Below, piece after piece: positions 1 through 10,104 of a stretch of DNA of 64,000 nt. Position numbers and translations under genes: made by a program. The notes under the pieces were generated by a model. That model was not told where the DNA came from. It saw only the letters and a program-made list of their open reading frames with translations, and did no database searches. Positions within the stretch are counted from its first letter, which is position 1. Each line of letters starts with the position of its first letter. This stretch comes from Flavobacterium sediminilitoris (lineage in GTDB: Bacteria; Bacteroidota; Bacteroidia; Flavobacteriales; Flavobacteriaceae), in contig NZ_CP090145.1 of NCBI RefSeq assembly GCF_023008245.1, positions 496,001 through 560,000 of the forward strand, given 5' to 3'.

Positions 1-680
1 AAGAATTCGTTGGTCCTTTTTTTAGCTGGGATAATAATTTCTGGAGAACATTTTTTGATTTATTCACAAATCCTAAAGATGTATTAGAAGCCTATATAAG
101 TGGTGCTAGAAAAAAATATTTTCAACCCTTTTCTTTTATAATTCTATATGCTACTATTGCTGTATTTTTTTATAAGTTTTTTCCGTTGGACATTATAGTG
201 GATTATTCTAAAGATTTTACAGATAGCCTAAACACCTCAAATCCATCAGCAAAATTGCCGAAATTTGACATGAAAAATTATATGGAATCGATAATGAGCT
301 ATTATAATTTTCTTGTTTTATTATTAATTCCAGTATACGCCTTAACCAGTCTCATTATATACAATAAAAGAGGACATAATTTTTTTGAACACCTAGTCTT
401 TAATAGCTATATACAAACCAATTTAGGCTTCATAGCTTTAGTGATACAAGTTATTTTGGTTAATATAATTGGAATGTCTTTTATGTCATATTCAGTTTTA
501 TTTATGTTTATTCATGTGTTTTTCACAACTTATGTATTCAAAAAACTTTATGACCAAAGTGTAAAGCAAAGTATTTTATCCGGAATTAAATACTTCTTAT
601 TGTTCTTAATCTTATATGTTGGTGTATTTCTGATTTCTTCAATAATCTTTGGAATAATAATGTTGATTACTTTATTATAA
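1..680 (+). CDS. DUF3667 membrane protein, C-terminal part (5' end outside window)
   Basis: The reading frame is already open at the window edge (first full codon at base 3), so a TTG at 186 is not the real start. The visible part begins EFVGPFFSWDNNFWRTFFDL and continues through a conserved FTNPKDVLEAYISGARKKY stretch, typical of the region before the membrane segments of DUF3667 proteins. It then has about four hydrophobic segments. The DUF3667 zinc-ribbon N-terminus would lie upstream; a full-length relative sits at 16317-17381. The function of the family is unknown. The stop shares one base with the next ATG (TAATG), suggesting co-transcription with the methyltransferase. Confidence 0.75.
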   Translation, partial: EFVGPFFSWDNNFWRTFFDLFTNPKDVLEAYISGARKKYFQPFSFIILYATIAVFFYKFFPLDIIVDYSKDFTDSLNTSNPSAKLPKFDMKNYMESIMSYYNFLVLLLIPVYALTSLIIYNKRGHNFFEHLVFNSYIQTNLGFIALVIQVILVNIIGMSFMSYSVLFMFIHVFFTTYVFKKLYDQSVKQSILSGIKYFLLFLILYVGVFLISSIIFGIIMLITLL

Positions 681-1450
681 TGAAAAAACTATTTAAACTT
701 ATATTAAACACTATTCCAAGACCAATTCTTATACGATTAAGTATTGTAGTTCGTCCTGTTATTGCTTTTTTATTAAAAGGAAACACGTTTACTGATCCTA
801 TTGATGGTAGAAGTTTTAAAATGTTTTTACCCTATGGTTATGGTACACAACGAAACAATGTACTTTCACCAAGTACTCTATCTTTAGAAAGACATCGTTT
901 ATTATGGTTGTATTTACAAAACGAAACTAATTTCTTTACTTCTGAAAAAAAGTTAGCAGTTTTGCATTTTGCTCCTGAACAAGAGTTTTACAAACGATTT
1001 AAAAAACAGAAAAATATAAAATACACTACTACTGATTTGTTATCACCTTTGGCTGATGTAAAAGCTGATATTTGCAATCTACCATTTAAAGATAACGAAT
1101 ATGATATCATTTTTTGCAATCATGTTTTAGAACACATTCCAGATGACACTAAAGCGATGCAGGAATTGTACAGAGTTTTAAAACCTGGCGGAATGGGTAT
1201 TTTTCAAATTCCTCAAGATTTATCTCGTGAAACAACATTTTCAGATGATTCTATTACTGATGCTAAAGAACGTGCCAAAATTTTTGGTCAATATGATCAT
1301 GTTAGAGTTTATGGTCGTGATTATTTTGATAAATTAAGAAGTATTGGTTTTAAAGTAGAAGAAGTAGATTATACAAGTACGATTCCATCAGAACTTGTAA
1401 CGAAATATTGTTTAGCAAAAGGAGAAATTATCCCTGTTTGTTTTAAATAA
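680..1450 (+). CDS. Class I SAM-dependent methyltransferase
   Basis: This 256-aa protein has a Methyltransf_11-type core. An LHFAPE strand lies near residue 94, TTDLLSPLADVKADI follows as the acidic SAM-binding region, IIFCNHVLEHIPDD is motif II/III, and ELYRVLKPGG closes the fold. The N-terminus (about 40 residues) is basic and hydrophobic and may sit at the membrane. The start ATG overlaps the stop of the DUF3667 gene by one base, and the helicase follows 10 bases downstream, so the three genes are probably one transcript. The substrate cannot be told from sequence. Confidence 0.85.
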   Translation: MKKLFKLILNTIPRPILIRLSIVVRPVIAFLLKGNTFTDPIDGRSFKMFLPYGYGTQRNNVLSPSTLSLERHRLLWLYLQNETNFFTSEKKLAVLHFAPEQEFYKRFKKQKNIKYTTTDLLSPLADVKADICNLPFKDNEYDIIFCNHVLEHIPDDTKAMQELYRVLKPGGMGIFQIPQDLSRETTFSDDSITDAKERAKIFGQYDHVRVYGRDYFDKLRSIGFKVEEVDYTSTIPSELVTKYCLAKGEIIPVCFK

Positions 1451-1460
1451 TCTAAACTAT

Positions 1461-4385
1461 ATGCCTTTTTCAGAAAATTCTAATCATGCTTTAGCATTTG
1501 ATCTTTCATTTGATCCTATTTTAGAATCATATATTCCAAATGCTTTCATTGTTGAACAATCGGAAGGTGTTTTGTATTACATTAAAAAAAATGCAAACTC
1601 AAAAACAATCTCTGAATTGGATTACAATTTAGAGGCAAATGAATTACAATTACTTACACTTTGTGAAAAATTAAATTCTAAAAATTTACTTTCTAAATAT
1701 AAAATAAAAAATAAAGTAGCTAAAAGTTTGGAAGTTTTATTAAGTGATGATAAAACTAAGAAAGTAGTTGACCATTATGTTCATTTTATACTTGAATCTT
1801 TTTTTAAAATAATTTCAAACACAAAATCACCATTAAGTTTAGACATCAATAAAAAGGATGTTTTTCATAAGCAACAAGTTTCTTTTTCTGATGTTGTTTT
1901 AGAACCTAAATTGCGTTTTTCAAAAACACCTGAGAATATTATTTATTGTTTAAGTCTTTTAAATCATAAAACAGTAATTTATCCATTTAAAACTAATTTT
2001 AAAATTTTATTTAATGAACCTTCTTGGGTTTCTATTAATAATACAATTTATACTATAAATCATATAAATGGAAATAAGTTAAAACCGTTTCTTTCAAAGA
2101 AAGAGGTTTTAATTCCTAATAAAAATAGTATTGAATATTTTAATACTTTTATTAAAAACGTCATCAAAAAAGTTCCTATTGAAGCTGATGGATTTACTGT
2201 AGAAACAAATAATAATTGTAAAGGTTGCAGAATAAAACCTATACTTCATCTTCAACATAAAATATATCTTTTAGAAATTATCTTTATATATGAAGATTAT
2301 GAATTTTCCATTACAGATGAAAAAACGAAACATATTAATCTTAGCCATAATGATTTAGACGAATTTACCGTACATCAAATTATTCGAAATAAAAAGGAAG
2401 AAAAAAGAATTGTAAAAGCACTGGAACAATTAGGATTATTTTTTCTTACAGATGCGTTTGCTAGTTTTAATAAAAATCTTACTGAGTTAGACGAATTTTA
2501 CAACATCACTGAATTAATCAATAATCATGAAAAAATAAGTAATGCTTCAATTGCTATAGATTTACAATTGAATAATACTAAGATTAACACGCACTCTTCT
2601 ACTATTTCTTCAAATTTTATTGAGAAAAAAGATTGGTTTGACATTGAAATGATTATTGAAATAGAAGATTTTAAATTCCCTTTTTCTAATATTATTTCGC
2701 ATTTAAAAACAGGAAATCGATTATATGAATTACCCAATGGAAGTCTGTTTCTTATTCCTTTTGAATGGTTTAGTCAGTACAAACCTTTAGCTGATTTTGG
2801 AAAAACAAGAAATAACACTATTCAAATTCAAAAGAATCAGTTTACTTTATTAGAAGAAACAGGAATTGCAACAGAAAAGGCTTTCAATAAAGATATTATA
2901 GCTTATAACACTACTGGAAATATAAAAGCCACTCTTAGAAATTACCAAGAAGAAGGTGTAAACTGGTTGATTAAAAATTACCAATTAGGTCTTGGATCTT
3001 GTTTAGCAGATGACATGGGATTAGGAAAAACCATTCAAAGCTTAGCTTATTTAGATTTTGTTTATACTCATTTTGAAAATGATTTTATTATTACCGAAGA
3101 GGTTTCAGATTCTTTAGATTTATTTAGTTCAAACCAACCTAGTATTACTAAAAAACTCAAAGCATTAGTTGTGGCTCCAAGTTCATTAACTTATAACTGG
3201 TTTAACGAAACTAAGAAGTTTACACCTCATTTTACGCGATTAAATTATACAGGTTTAGACAGAAAGATAAAACGAAAAAAACTAGATAAAGTAGATCTTG
3301 TTTTCACTTCATACAATCTACTTTTAAAAGATATAAATCTTTTAAAAACGCTTCATTTTAATTTTTTAATTATAGATGAAAGTCAGCAAATAAAGAATAG
3401 AAATTCACAGATTTACAAAGCTATAAACACTATAAATGCAACTCATAAGGTTTCTTTAAGCGGAACACCTATTGAGAACTCTTTAAGCGATTTATGGAGT
3501 CAAATGCAGTTTATAAACCCAAACTTATTAAATACTTATTCTTTTTTTGAATCTCATTTTAAAAAACCAATTGAAAAATCACACAATCTTCAAAAAGTAA
3601 AGGAATTAAAATCATTAATTAATCCGTATTTATTAAGACGAACAAAAACGGAAGTTGCTAAAGATTTACCTGAGATATCCGAACAGGTTTTTTATTCTGA
3701 AATGACAGATGAACAGAATAAATTATATGAAAATGAGAAATCAATTATTAGAAATTATTTAATTGAAAAACAAATTAACTCTGTTGACCAAAAGCCAAAT
3801 TCAAAAATATCGATTTTAAATGCGCTTTCTAAATTAAGACAATTAGCGAATCATCCTATATTGATAGGAGAAGAAATGTCTTCTGGTAAATTTACTGATG
3901 TGACAGCTTATATTGAAACTTTATTACAAGCGAAACAGAAAGTTTTAATTTTTAGTTCTTATACTTCTCATCTAAAAATTTACACAGATTGGTGCGATAA
4001 AAACGGAACACTTTATAGTTTATTAACAGGAAGTACAAAAATAAAAGACAGAGAAACAGAAGTTGCTAATTTTCAAAAAGATGAAAACACATTGCTATTT
4101 TTCATTTCACTAAAAGCTGGTGGAGTTGGATTAAACTTAACAAAAGCTTCTTATGTTCTTATTTTAGATCCATGGTGGAATCCGTTTGCCGAACTTCAAG
4201 CAATAGGCAGAGCACACAGAATAGGACAGGAAAATCAAGTTAATGTAATTCGTTTTATTGCAAAAGATAGTATTGAAGAGAAAATTAGTCTTCTACAACA
4301 ATCTAAAAAAGTAATTTCAGATAGTATTATAGAAAATACCATTCCTGAAGAAGTTTTTAATAATATTCATTATATTTTAGAATAA
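1461..4385 (+). CDS. SNF2-family DEAD/DEAH-box helicase
   Basis: This 974-aa protein is a Swi2/Snf2-type DNA translocase. The N-terminal half (about 480 residues) is poorly conserved and contains no SWIM zinc finger that I can see. The helicase half shows Walker A ADDMGLGKT, Walker B DESQ, SGTPIENSLSDLW (motif III), LLRRTK, and the C-terminal RecA lobe with LIFSSY, SLKAGGVGLNL (motif V) and QAIGRAHRIGQ (motif VI). Bacterial members bind RNA polymerase or act in DNA transactions; the exact role here is unknown. It ends in a hairpin terminator shared with the convergent M16 gene. Confidence 0.9.
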   Translation: MPFSENSNHALAFDLSFDPILESYIPNAFIVEQSEGVLYYIKKNANSKTISELDYNLEANELQLLTLCEKLNSKNLLSKYKIKNKVAKSLEVLLSDDKTKKVVDHYVHFILESFFKIISNTKSPLSLDINKKDVFHKQQVSFSDVVLEPKLRFSKTPENIIYCLSLLNHKTVIYPFKTNFKILFNEPSWVSINNTIYTINHINGNKLKPFLSKKEVLIPNKNSIEYFNTFIKNVIKKVPIEADGFTVETNNNCKGCRIKPILHLQHKIYLLEIIFIYEDYEFSITDEKTKHINLSHNDLDEFTVHQIIRNKKEEKRIVKALEQLGLFFLTDAFASFNKNLTELDEFYNITELINNHEKISNASIAIDLQLNNTKINTHSSTISSNFIEKKDWFDIEMIIEIEDFKFPFSNIISHLKTGNRLYELPNGSLFLIPFEWFSQYKPLADFGKTRNNTIQIQKNQFTLLEETGIATEKAFNKDIIAYNTTGNIKATLRNYQEEGVNWLIKNYQLGLGSCLADDMGLGKTIQSLAYLDFVYTHFENDFIITEEVSDSLDLFSSNQPSITKKLKALVVAPSSLTYNWFNETKKFTPHFTRLNYTGLDRKIKRKKLDKVDLVFTSYNLLLKDINLLKTLHFNFLIIDESQQIKNRNSQIYKAINTINATHKVSLSGTPIENSLSDLWSQMQFINPNLLNTYSFFESHFKKPIEKSHNLQKVKELKSLINPYLLRRTKTEVAKDLPEISEQVFYSEMTDEQNKLYENEKSIIRNYLIEKQINSVDQKPNSKISILNALSKLRQLANHPILIGEEMSSGKFTDVTAYIETLLQAKQKVLIFSSYTSHLKIYTDWCDKNGTLYSLLTGSTKIKDRETEVANFQKDENTLLFFISLKAGGVGLNLTKASYVLILDPWWNPFAELQAIGRAHRIGQENQVNVIRFIAKDSIEEKISLLQQSKKVISDSIIENTIPEEVFNNIHYILE

Positions 4386-4387
4386 AA

Positions 4388-4409
4388 AAATCCCGCAAAA
4401 GCGGGATTT
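4388..4409. terminator. Bidirectional rho-independent terminator
   Basis: AAATCCCGC-AAAA-GCGGGATTT hairpin with A/T tracts on both sides, between the convergent helicase and M16 genes. Almost the same hairpin recurs after pruA. Confidence 0.85.
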
Positions 4410-4432
4410 TCTTTAGATACTTGTTTATAGTT

Positions 4433-7240
4433 TTACTCTTCTGGCATCAATATAGCGATAACTTTTTCTTTCGTTAAGTATTTTTTGGCTACTGCTTGAA
4501 TTTCTTTTGGAGTAATTGCTTTCACTTTTGCTTCATAATTTAAAATTTCTTCTGGATTATTATCGTTCATATAAGAACTTGTAAGGTTTGACATCCAAAA
4601 ACTATTTTCTTTTATTTTCTTTTTATAATCTAATTTTTCTGCTTCAATAAATTTATCAACGTCTTTTTGTTCTGGTCCGTTTTCTATTATTTTATTTAAT
4701 TCTCTCAATGCTGAAGCTGTTAATGTTTCTGCATTTTCTGGACCACATGGAAAATTAATTGAAAAACTAAAACTACCTGCTGGCACTTTATTCATATTTC
4801 CTCTTGCTCCTACTCCATAAACACCACTTTCATTTTCTCTTAGTTCTTCAACTAATTTGATGGTTAATACTTCTGCTAATGCATTTAAAGCAAAATCTTC
4901 TTTAGCATCATATTTACAATCTCCATAGAACATTATATTTACAGTACTTTTAGGATCTTTTCCTTTATTTATTATCTTTTTATGTTCACCTTTTAACATT
5001 CTATAACCTAAATCGATTGCTTTTTCGCTATCTTTTTTAGCAGGTAATGATGCTAAATATAATTCTGAATATTCTATTAATTTTGCTTCGTCAACATTTC
5101 CAACAAAATAGAAATTAAAGTCTCCTGCATTTGCAAATCTTTCTTTGTATATTTTATAAGCTAATTCATAATCTGCATTATCATAGTCTTCTGCTTTTGG
5201 AAAACCTAAGTATCTTGGATTTTCTTTGTTTAGATATGAGTATAACTCATTAGAAAAGTACATTGAAGGCATTGACAACATATTTGAAATAAATCCTTTT
5301 TGTTTTGTTTTGTATCCTTCAAAAGCTTCCTTGTCCATGTTTAAATCTGTAAAATAAGCATGAATCATTTGCATAAGGTATTCAAAGTCTTTTGGTGTTG
5401 ATGATCCTCTCATTCCTTCTACTGTTGAAGAAACAAAAGGATTAACTCTAGCGATTTTACCTGTCATGAATTTATTAATATCATTTTTATTCATGCCAGA
5501 AAAACCTGCTTCTGTTAAACCACCCATTGCTACAGATACTTTTTTATAATCTTCATTAGAAAGTGTGTTTGAACCTCCAAAGCTTAATGCTTGGAACATA
5601 ATTTCATCGTTCTTGAAATCTGTTTTCTTGTAGATTACTTTTGCTCCATTCGATAATGTAAATGTTGTAACGTCTAATTTGTCATTTTTTTCAGTTTTAA
5701 CTACTTTTCCTTTTTTAACTGGATTTCTAAGTAAACTTTCTGCTACAGCAGTTTCTTCATACGGTTTTAATGCTTTTTCATCAATTTTCATCGCTTCTAA
5801 AACATCTTTCTCTGTTGGCTTTGCCACACCTTCTTTCTCTGGACCTGTTAGAATAACAACTCTATTGTCTTCTTTAATATATTTTGAAATTAAATCATTT
5901 GTTTCCTTTATAGAGATTGTTGGCAATAATTGTTTCATTGCTGCAAATGTCCATTCAATACTAGGCGCTGGTTCTTGCTCTAAAAAGTTACTTTGCATAG
6001 CCCAAACGTAGTTTTCAGACTCTGTTTTATCTCTTTCATTATATTGTCTCTCAACCTGATTTAGATATTTTGTTTTAGCTCTTTCCAATTCAGATTCAGT
6101 AAATCCATATTTTCTTACCCTTTCATTCTCTTCTATTAATACTTTTAAAGCATCTAATTGTTTGTCTTGTGCCACCATAGCAAAAGACTGAAAAGCTTCT
6201 TTATTTCTAGCAAATGTACCTCCATGATATGTGTATCCGTAAGTAAAAGGTGGTGTAGGTGAGTTTTGTTTTTCTTCTAATCTATTATTCAACATTGTTG
6301 AAAACAATCCTTCTATAAGTTCTGTTCTAAAATCTCCTACTGTAACTGTTTTCTTTGGTTCCGTATAGTCTTTATACAATAATCTTACTTGTGAAAAAGC
6401 AGCTTCTTTATCGCTTTCAACAGCTATAAATGTTTCTTTGTGATTTGGCACTTCAAACATTTTACGAGGCTTTTCCTTTTTTGGGTTTTTATATGAAGAA
6501 AAGTGGTCTTTTATTTTTTTCTCCATTTCTGCCACATCAATATCTCCAACAACTACTACACTCATTAAATTTGGTCTATACCAATCTTTATAGAAACTTG
6601 TTAATTTATCATAAGTGAAGTTTTCAAGAATTTCTTTTTGACCTATAGGTAAACGCTTTGCATATTGCGAATTATACATCATTTTTGGCATAAAACGTCC
6701 CATCATTCTTTTATCTGCTCCAAGTCCAAGACGATATTCTTCTAACACCACACCTCTTTCTTTATCAATTTCTTCAGGAGTAAGTGTAGTATTAAACGCC
6801 CAATCTTCAATGATTTGGAATCCTTTTTCTAATTTTTCTTTATCATCTGAAGGAATTGGTAAGAAATAAACGGTTTCATCAAAACTAGTATAAGCATTTA
6901 AATGTTGTCCAAATTTAACACCTATACTTTGAAGATAATCAACTAATTTATTTTTTGGAAAACGTTTTGTTCCGTTGAAACACATGTGTTCCATAAAATG
7001 TGCTAATCCTTGTTGTTCATCTGTTTCTAATATAGAACCTGCATTAATCATCAACCTAAGATCAACTTTATTTTCAGGTTTACTATTTTTTTTGATGTAA
7101 TACGTTAATCCATTTTTTAATTTTCCTGTTTTAACGGTTGGATCCATAGGAATTGGACTGTCCATTTTAAGCTCTTGAGCAAATCCAATAGCAGACATTG
7201 CTGACAATAAGATGTAAAACGATTGTTTAATTTTTTTCAT
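4433..7240 (-). CDS. M16 family zinc metallopeptidase, two tandem M16 units
   Basis: This 935-aa protein has an N-terminal signal peptide ending near GFAQ, so it is probably periplasmic. The first unit carries the inverted zinc motif HFMEHMCFNG (HxxEH) near residue 82, with the downstream glutamate region EEYRLGLG. The second half (from about residue 510) is the inactive M16_C-type partner usual for pitrilysin-like single-chain enzymes. The family cleaves peptides inside a clam-shell chamber. It is preceded by a 120-bp AT-rich gap and lies downstream of apbE on the same strand, but probably has its own promoter. Confidence 0.9.
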   Translation of the reverse strand: MKKIKQSFYILLSAMSAIGFAQELKMDSPIPMDPTVKTGKLKNGLTYYIKKNSKPENKVDLRLMINAGSILETDEQQGLAHFMEHMCFNGTKRFPKNKLVDYLQSIGVKFGQHLNAYTSFDETVYFLPIPSDDKEKLEKGFQIIEDWAFNTTLTPEEIDKERGVVLEEYRLGLGADKRMMGRFMPKMMYNSQYAKRLPIGQKEILENFTYDKLTSFYKDWYRPNLMSVVVVGDIDVAEMEKKIKDHFSSYKNPKKEKPRKMFEVPNHKETFIAVESDKEAAFSQVRLLYKDYTEPKKTVTVGDFRTELIEGLFSTMLNNRLEEKQNSPTPPFTYGYTYHGGTFARNKEAFQSFAMVAQDKQLDALKVLIEENERVRKYGFTESELERAKTKYLNQVERQYNERDKTESENYVWAMQSNFLEQEPAPSIEWTFAAMKQLLPTISIKETNDLISKYIKEDNRVVILTGPEKEGVAKPTEKDVLEAMKIDEKALKPYEETAVAESLLRNPVKKGKVVKTEKNDKLDVTTFTLSNGAKVIYKKTDFKNDEIMFQALSFGGSNTLSNEDYKKVSVAMGGLTEAGFSGMNKNDINKFMTGKIARVNPFVSSTVEGMRGSSTPKDFEYLMQMIHAYFTDLNMDKEAFEGYKTKQKGFISNMLSMPSMYFSNELYSYLNKENPRYLGFPKAEDYDNADYELAYKIYKERFANAGDFNFYFVGNVDEAKLIEYSELYLASLPAKKDSEKAIDLGYRMLKGEHKKIINKGKDPKSTVNIMFYGDCKYDAKEDFALNALAEVLTIKLVEELRENESGVYGVGARGNMNKVPAGSFSFSINFPCGPENAETLTASALRELNKIIENGPEQKDVDKFIEAEKLDYKKKIKENSFWMSNLTSSYMNDNNPEEILNYEAKVKAITPKEIQAVAKKYLTKEKVIAILMPEE

Positions 7241-7359
7241 TTGTTATAGTATTTTGTTCTAAAACTAAACCTATAACACAAAAAAAACTAAATTATTATA
7301 TATAAATTAACTTTTAATCTAAAGAAATAACATTTTAAAGAATTCTAAGTTATCATTAT

Positions 7360-8376
7360 TTAATGTAACAATATATTTTTAAAGTTATCTGTTTCAAATC
7401 GTTGCATTTCATTATTTTCATCCGCATAAAGCAATAAAACATTTAATTCTGGATGCTTTTTTACGAATGTTTTCACTTGTTCTAAATCCATTATCATAAA
7501 AGCAGTAGCATAGCCATCAGCCATTATACAGGTAGGTGCTAAAACTGTTGCACTTAGAATAGTGTTTTTTTCTCTCTTCCCTGTTTTTGGATTTATAATA
7601 TGAACAAATTTTTCTCCTGTAATAGAATCTGTTATTACTTTACGATAGTTTCCAGATGTTGCCATTCCAACATTCTCTAGTTGAATTGTTGCTATTAACT
7701 TTCTTTCATCTGGCTTTTGTAATGGATCATCTATACCTACAATCCAACTTTTATTATCAATACTGTTTTTTCCCAAGGCGAATAATTCTCCACCTATTTC
7801 TATGATTCCATTTTCAATTCCTTTTGATTTTAAAAATTTCACTACAACGTCAACAGAATAACCTTGTGCTATTGAATTAAAATCGAAATAAATAGCAGCA
7901 TATTTTTTTGAAATTGTTTTGTTTGCGTTTATCTTAACCTTATTAAAGCCAACATATTGCAACAAACTATCAATTTGATTTTGAGTAAGATTTTGATGTT
8001 TTTTACTAGGTCCAAAACCATAAGCATTTACTAAAATTCCAATTGTTGGATCAAATAGTCCTTCTGTTTCATTAAAAATTTGATTTGAGGCTTTAAATGT
8101 ATCAACAAAAAAATCATCAATAACAATAGTACTATCTCCCAAATTTATTTTAGAAATTTTAGAATCATTTCTATAAGTCGAAAGTGACATATCAAAAGCT
8201 AAGAGCAAAGAGTCTATTTGCGATTTAGAAACTAACTCTTCATTAGCAATATATTTAATTGCATAAGTACTACCTTGAGCTTCTCCTTGAATTACAAAAA
8301 AAGTATTTTCTTTTTTTTCACAAGAAGTCATTAATACAAAAAGTAGAAGTAGACTATAAAAGTTCTTTATATCCAT
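7360..8376 (-). CDS. apbE: FAD:protein FMN transferase (ApbE)
   Basis: This 338-aa lipoprotein (LLFVLMTSCEKK lipobox) acts in the periplasm. It moves FMN from FAD to a threonine of target proteins. ApbE landmarks are GEAQGSTYAIKY near residue 32, DFNSIAQGYSVD (the GxAKGY-like region), ATSGNYRK and HIINPKTGKRE. It lies next to the Na+-NQR operon, whose NqrB and NqrC subunits are the classical ApbE substrates, so the context strongly supports the function. It overlaps the preceding small gene by 23 bases, indicating translational coupling. The NQR terminator at 8751 separates the two transcripts. Confidence 0.93.
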   Translation of the reverse strand: MDIKNFYSLLLLFVLMTSCEKKENTFFVIQGEAQGSTYAIKYIANEELVSKSQIDSLLLAFDMSLSTYRNDSKISKINLGDSTIVIDDFFVDTFKASNQIFNETEGLFDPTIGILVNAYGFGPSKKHQNLTQNQIDSLLQYVGFNKVKINANKTISKKYAAIYFDFNSIAQGYSVDVVVKFLKSKGIENGIIEIGGELFALGKNSIDNKSWIVGIDDPLQKPDERKLIATIQLENVGMATSGNYRKVITDSITGEKFVHIINPKTGKREKNTILSATVLAPTCIMADGYATAFMIMDLEQVKTFVKKHPELNVLLLYADENNEMQRFETDNFKNILLH

Positions 8377-8716
8377 TGTAATTGATTATATAATCGGATG
8401 AAACGTAAACTGGTTTTTCGAAATCTTCTGCATTGGCAATGCCAACGCCTGCAAATAATACTTTTGCATTTTTTGCTTTTGCATGATTAATAAATGTTTC
8501 TACAAACAAAACATTGGGTTCATCTGGATTTATAGGATAAGGAACCGCTTGTACCATGACAAAGTGTAATCTATTTTGTGTGTCTACACAAACAAATTGA
8601 GGATGTTTTTTTAATTGACTATTAACTGCAATAAATTCAAAACCTTTTTTTTCAAGGTCTTTCCCTACATGATTCATTGCAATTTGATGTAGTTCTTGTT
8701 CTGTAAGTTCTTCCAT
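8354..8716 (-). CDS. Small conserved protein upstream of and overlapping apbE
   Basis: I chose the internal ATG at 8716 (MEELTEQELHQ, 120 aa) because the five residues upstream (MYFCT) look like leader DNA. The soluble protein has no signal peptide and reads as a mixed alpha/beta fold, with HFVMVQAVPYP and KVLFAGVGIANAEDF. Flavobacterial genomes often carry a protein of this size between nqrF and apbE, sometimes labelled as an NQR-related subunit, but it has no ferredoxin or flavin motif. The 23-base overlap with apbE suggests coordinated translation and perhaps a role in flavin handling; that is inference. Confidence 0.7.
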   Translation of the reverse strand: MEELTEQELHQIAMNHVGKDLEKKGFEFIAVNSQLKKHPQFVCVDTQNRLHFVMVQAVPYPINPDEPNVLFVETFINHAKAKNAKVLFAGVGIANAEDFEKPVYVSSDYIINYNGYKELL

Positions 8717-8750
8717 AGTACAAAAATACAAATAAGCTTGAATAGAAATT

Positions 8751-8782
8751 AAAAAACCGATTCATTTCTGAATCGGTTTTTT
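8751..8782 (-). terminator. Terminator of the nqr operon
   Basis: 14-bp perfect stem AAAAAACCGATTCA / TGAATCGGTTTTTT with a TTTC loop, just after the nqrF stop on the minus strand. It separates nqrABCDEF from the small gene and apbE. Confidence 0.85.
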
Positions 8783-8788
8783 AAAATA

Positions 8789-10102
8789 TTATCCTCCAAA
8801 ATCATCAAATCTGATGTTCTCAGGATCAAGTCCGAAGTCTTCACCCATTTTTTGAACTGCTTTGTTCATCATTGGTGGACCACAGAAATATAATTCAATA
8901 TCTTCTGGATTTTCATGATGTGATAAATAATTATCAATTACTACATTATGAATAAATCCAACGAATCCGTCACCTTCTCCATTAACACCTTCTTTTACTT
9001 TCCAGTTATCTTCTGGTTGAGGCTCAGATAATGCTAAATAGAATTTAAAGTTAGGAAAATCTTTTTCTAACGCTCTAAAGTGATCTGTATAGAACAACTC
9101 TCTCTTTGAACGACCTCCATACCAATATGTTACTTTACGTCCTGTTTTAACAGTACGGAATAAGTGATATAAATGAGAACGCATTGGTGCCATACCTGCT
9201 CCTCCACCTACATATAACATTTCTGCTTCAGTTTCATTAATGAAGAATTCTCCATAAGGACCTGAAACCACTACTGGATCACCTGCTTTTCTTGAGAAAA
9301 TATAAGAAGAAGCAACTCCTGGATTTACTTTTGCCCATCCGTTAATGTTTCTATCCCATGGTGGAGTAGCAACACGAACATTCAACATAATCTTTCTTCC
9401 CTCAGCAGGATAAGAAGCCATTGAATATGCTCTTTCTACTAATTCATCATTTTTCATTACTAATGGCCATAAATTAAATTTATCCCATTCTGCTTTGAAT
9501 TTTTCTGGCTCACCTGGATGTTCTACTGGATGCGCTGTGATATCAATATCTGTATAATTGATTTCACATTTAGGAATCTCAATTTGGATATATCCTCCTG
9601 GCTCATAATGCATATCTTCTGGCAACTCAACGATAAACTCTTTAATAAAAGAAGCTACGTTATAGTTTGAATATACTTTTGCTTCAAATTTCTTAATTCC
9701 AAACACTTCTTCTGGAACTTCGATAACCATATCACTCTTAACTTTCACCTGACATCCTAAACGCCATCCTTCTGCTAATTCTTTTCTACTAAAGTGAGGC
9801 ACTTCTGTTGGCAAAGCTTCTCCACCACCGTCAAGAACTTTACATTTACATTGAATACAAGTTCCACCACCACCACAAGCTGATGGCAAGAAAATTTTGC
9901 TTGATCCTAATGTAGATAATAATGTATTTCCTGAACCTACTTCAATTTCATTCTCTCCATTAATTTTAATTTTAACTGGACCAGATGGAACCAATTTAGC
10001 TTTGGCAAATAATATAATTGCAACAAGAGCTAGTAATAAAATTAAAAAGGCTATTACTGTTGTACTGATTAAACCAGTAGTACTTACTTCTAAAGCTATC
10101 AT
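8789..10102 (-). CDS. nqrF: Na+-translocating NADH:quinone reductase subunit F
   Basis: This 437-aa subunit is the NADH entry point. An N-terminal transmembrane helix ([19 protein letters not shown]) is followed by a [2Fe-2S] ferredoxin domain with [14 protein letters not shown] and LGCQV supplying the four cysteines. A ferredoxin-NADP reductase module follows, with RAYSMASYP (FAD), [13 protein letters not shown] (NADH) and a C-terminal FCGPPMM and FDDFGG. Length and motif order match NqrF, not RnfC. It is the last gene of nqrABCDEF, separated from nqrE by two bases. Confidence 0.97.
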   Translation of the reverse strand: MIALEVSTTGLISTTVIAFLILLLALVAIILFAKAKLVPSGPVKIKINGENEIEVGSGNTLLSTLGSSKIFLPSACGGGGTCIQCKCKVLDGGGEALPTEVPHFSRKELAEGWRLGCQVKVKSDMVIEVPEEVFGIKKFEAKVYSNYNVASFIKEFIVELPEDMHYEPGGYIQIEIPKCEINYTDIDITAHPVEHPGEPEKFKAEWDKFNLWPLVMKNDELVERAYSMASYPAEGRKIMLNVRVATPPWDRNINGWAKVNPGVASSYIFSRKAGDPVVVSGPYGEFFINETEAEMLYVGGGAGMAPMRSHLYHLFRTVKTGRKVTYWYGGRSKRELFYTDHFRALEKDFPNFKFYLALSEPQPEDNWKVKEGVNGEGDGFVGFIHNVVIDNYLSHHENPEDIELYFCGPPMMNKAVQKMGEDFGLDPENIRFDDFGG

Positions 10103-10104
10103 AA

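Noticed and set aside
5679..6011. Plus-strand frame inside the M16 peptidase gene
   Set aside because: It is antisense to a well-conserved coding region and has serine/phenylalanine-rich shadow composition.
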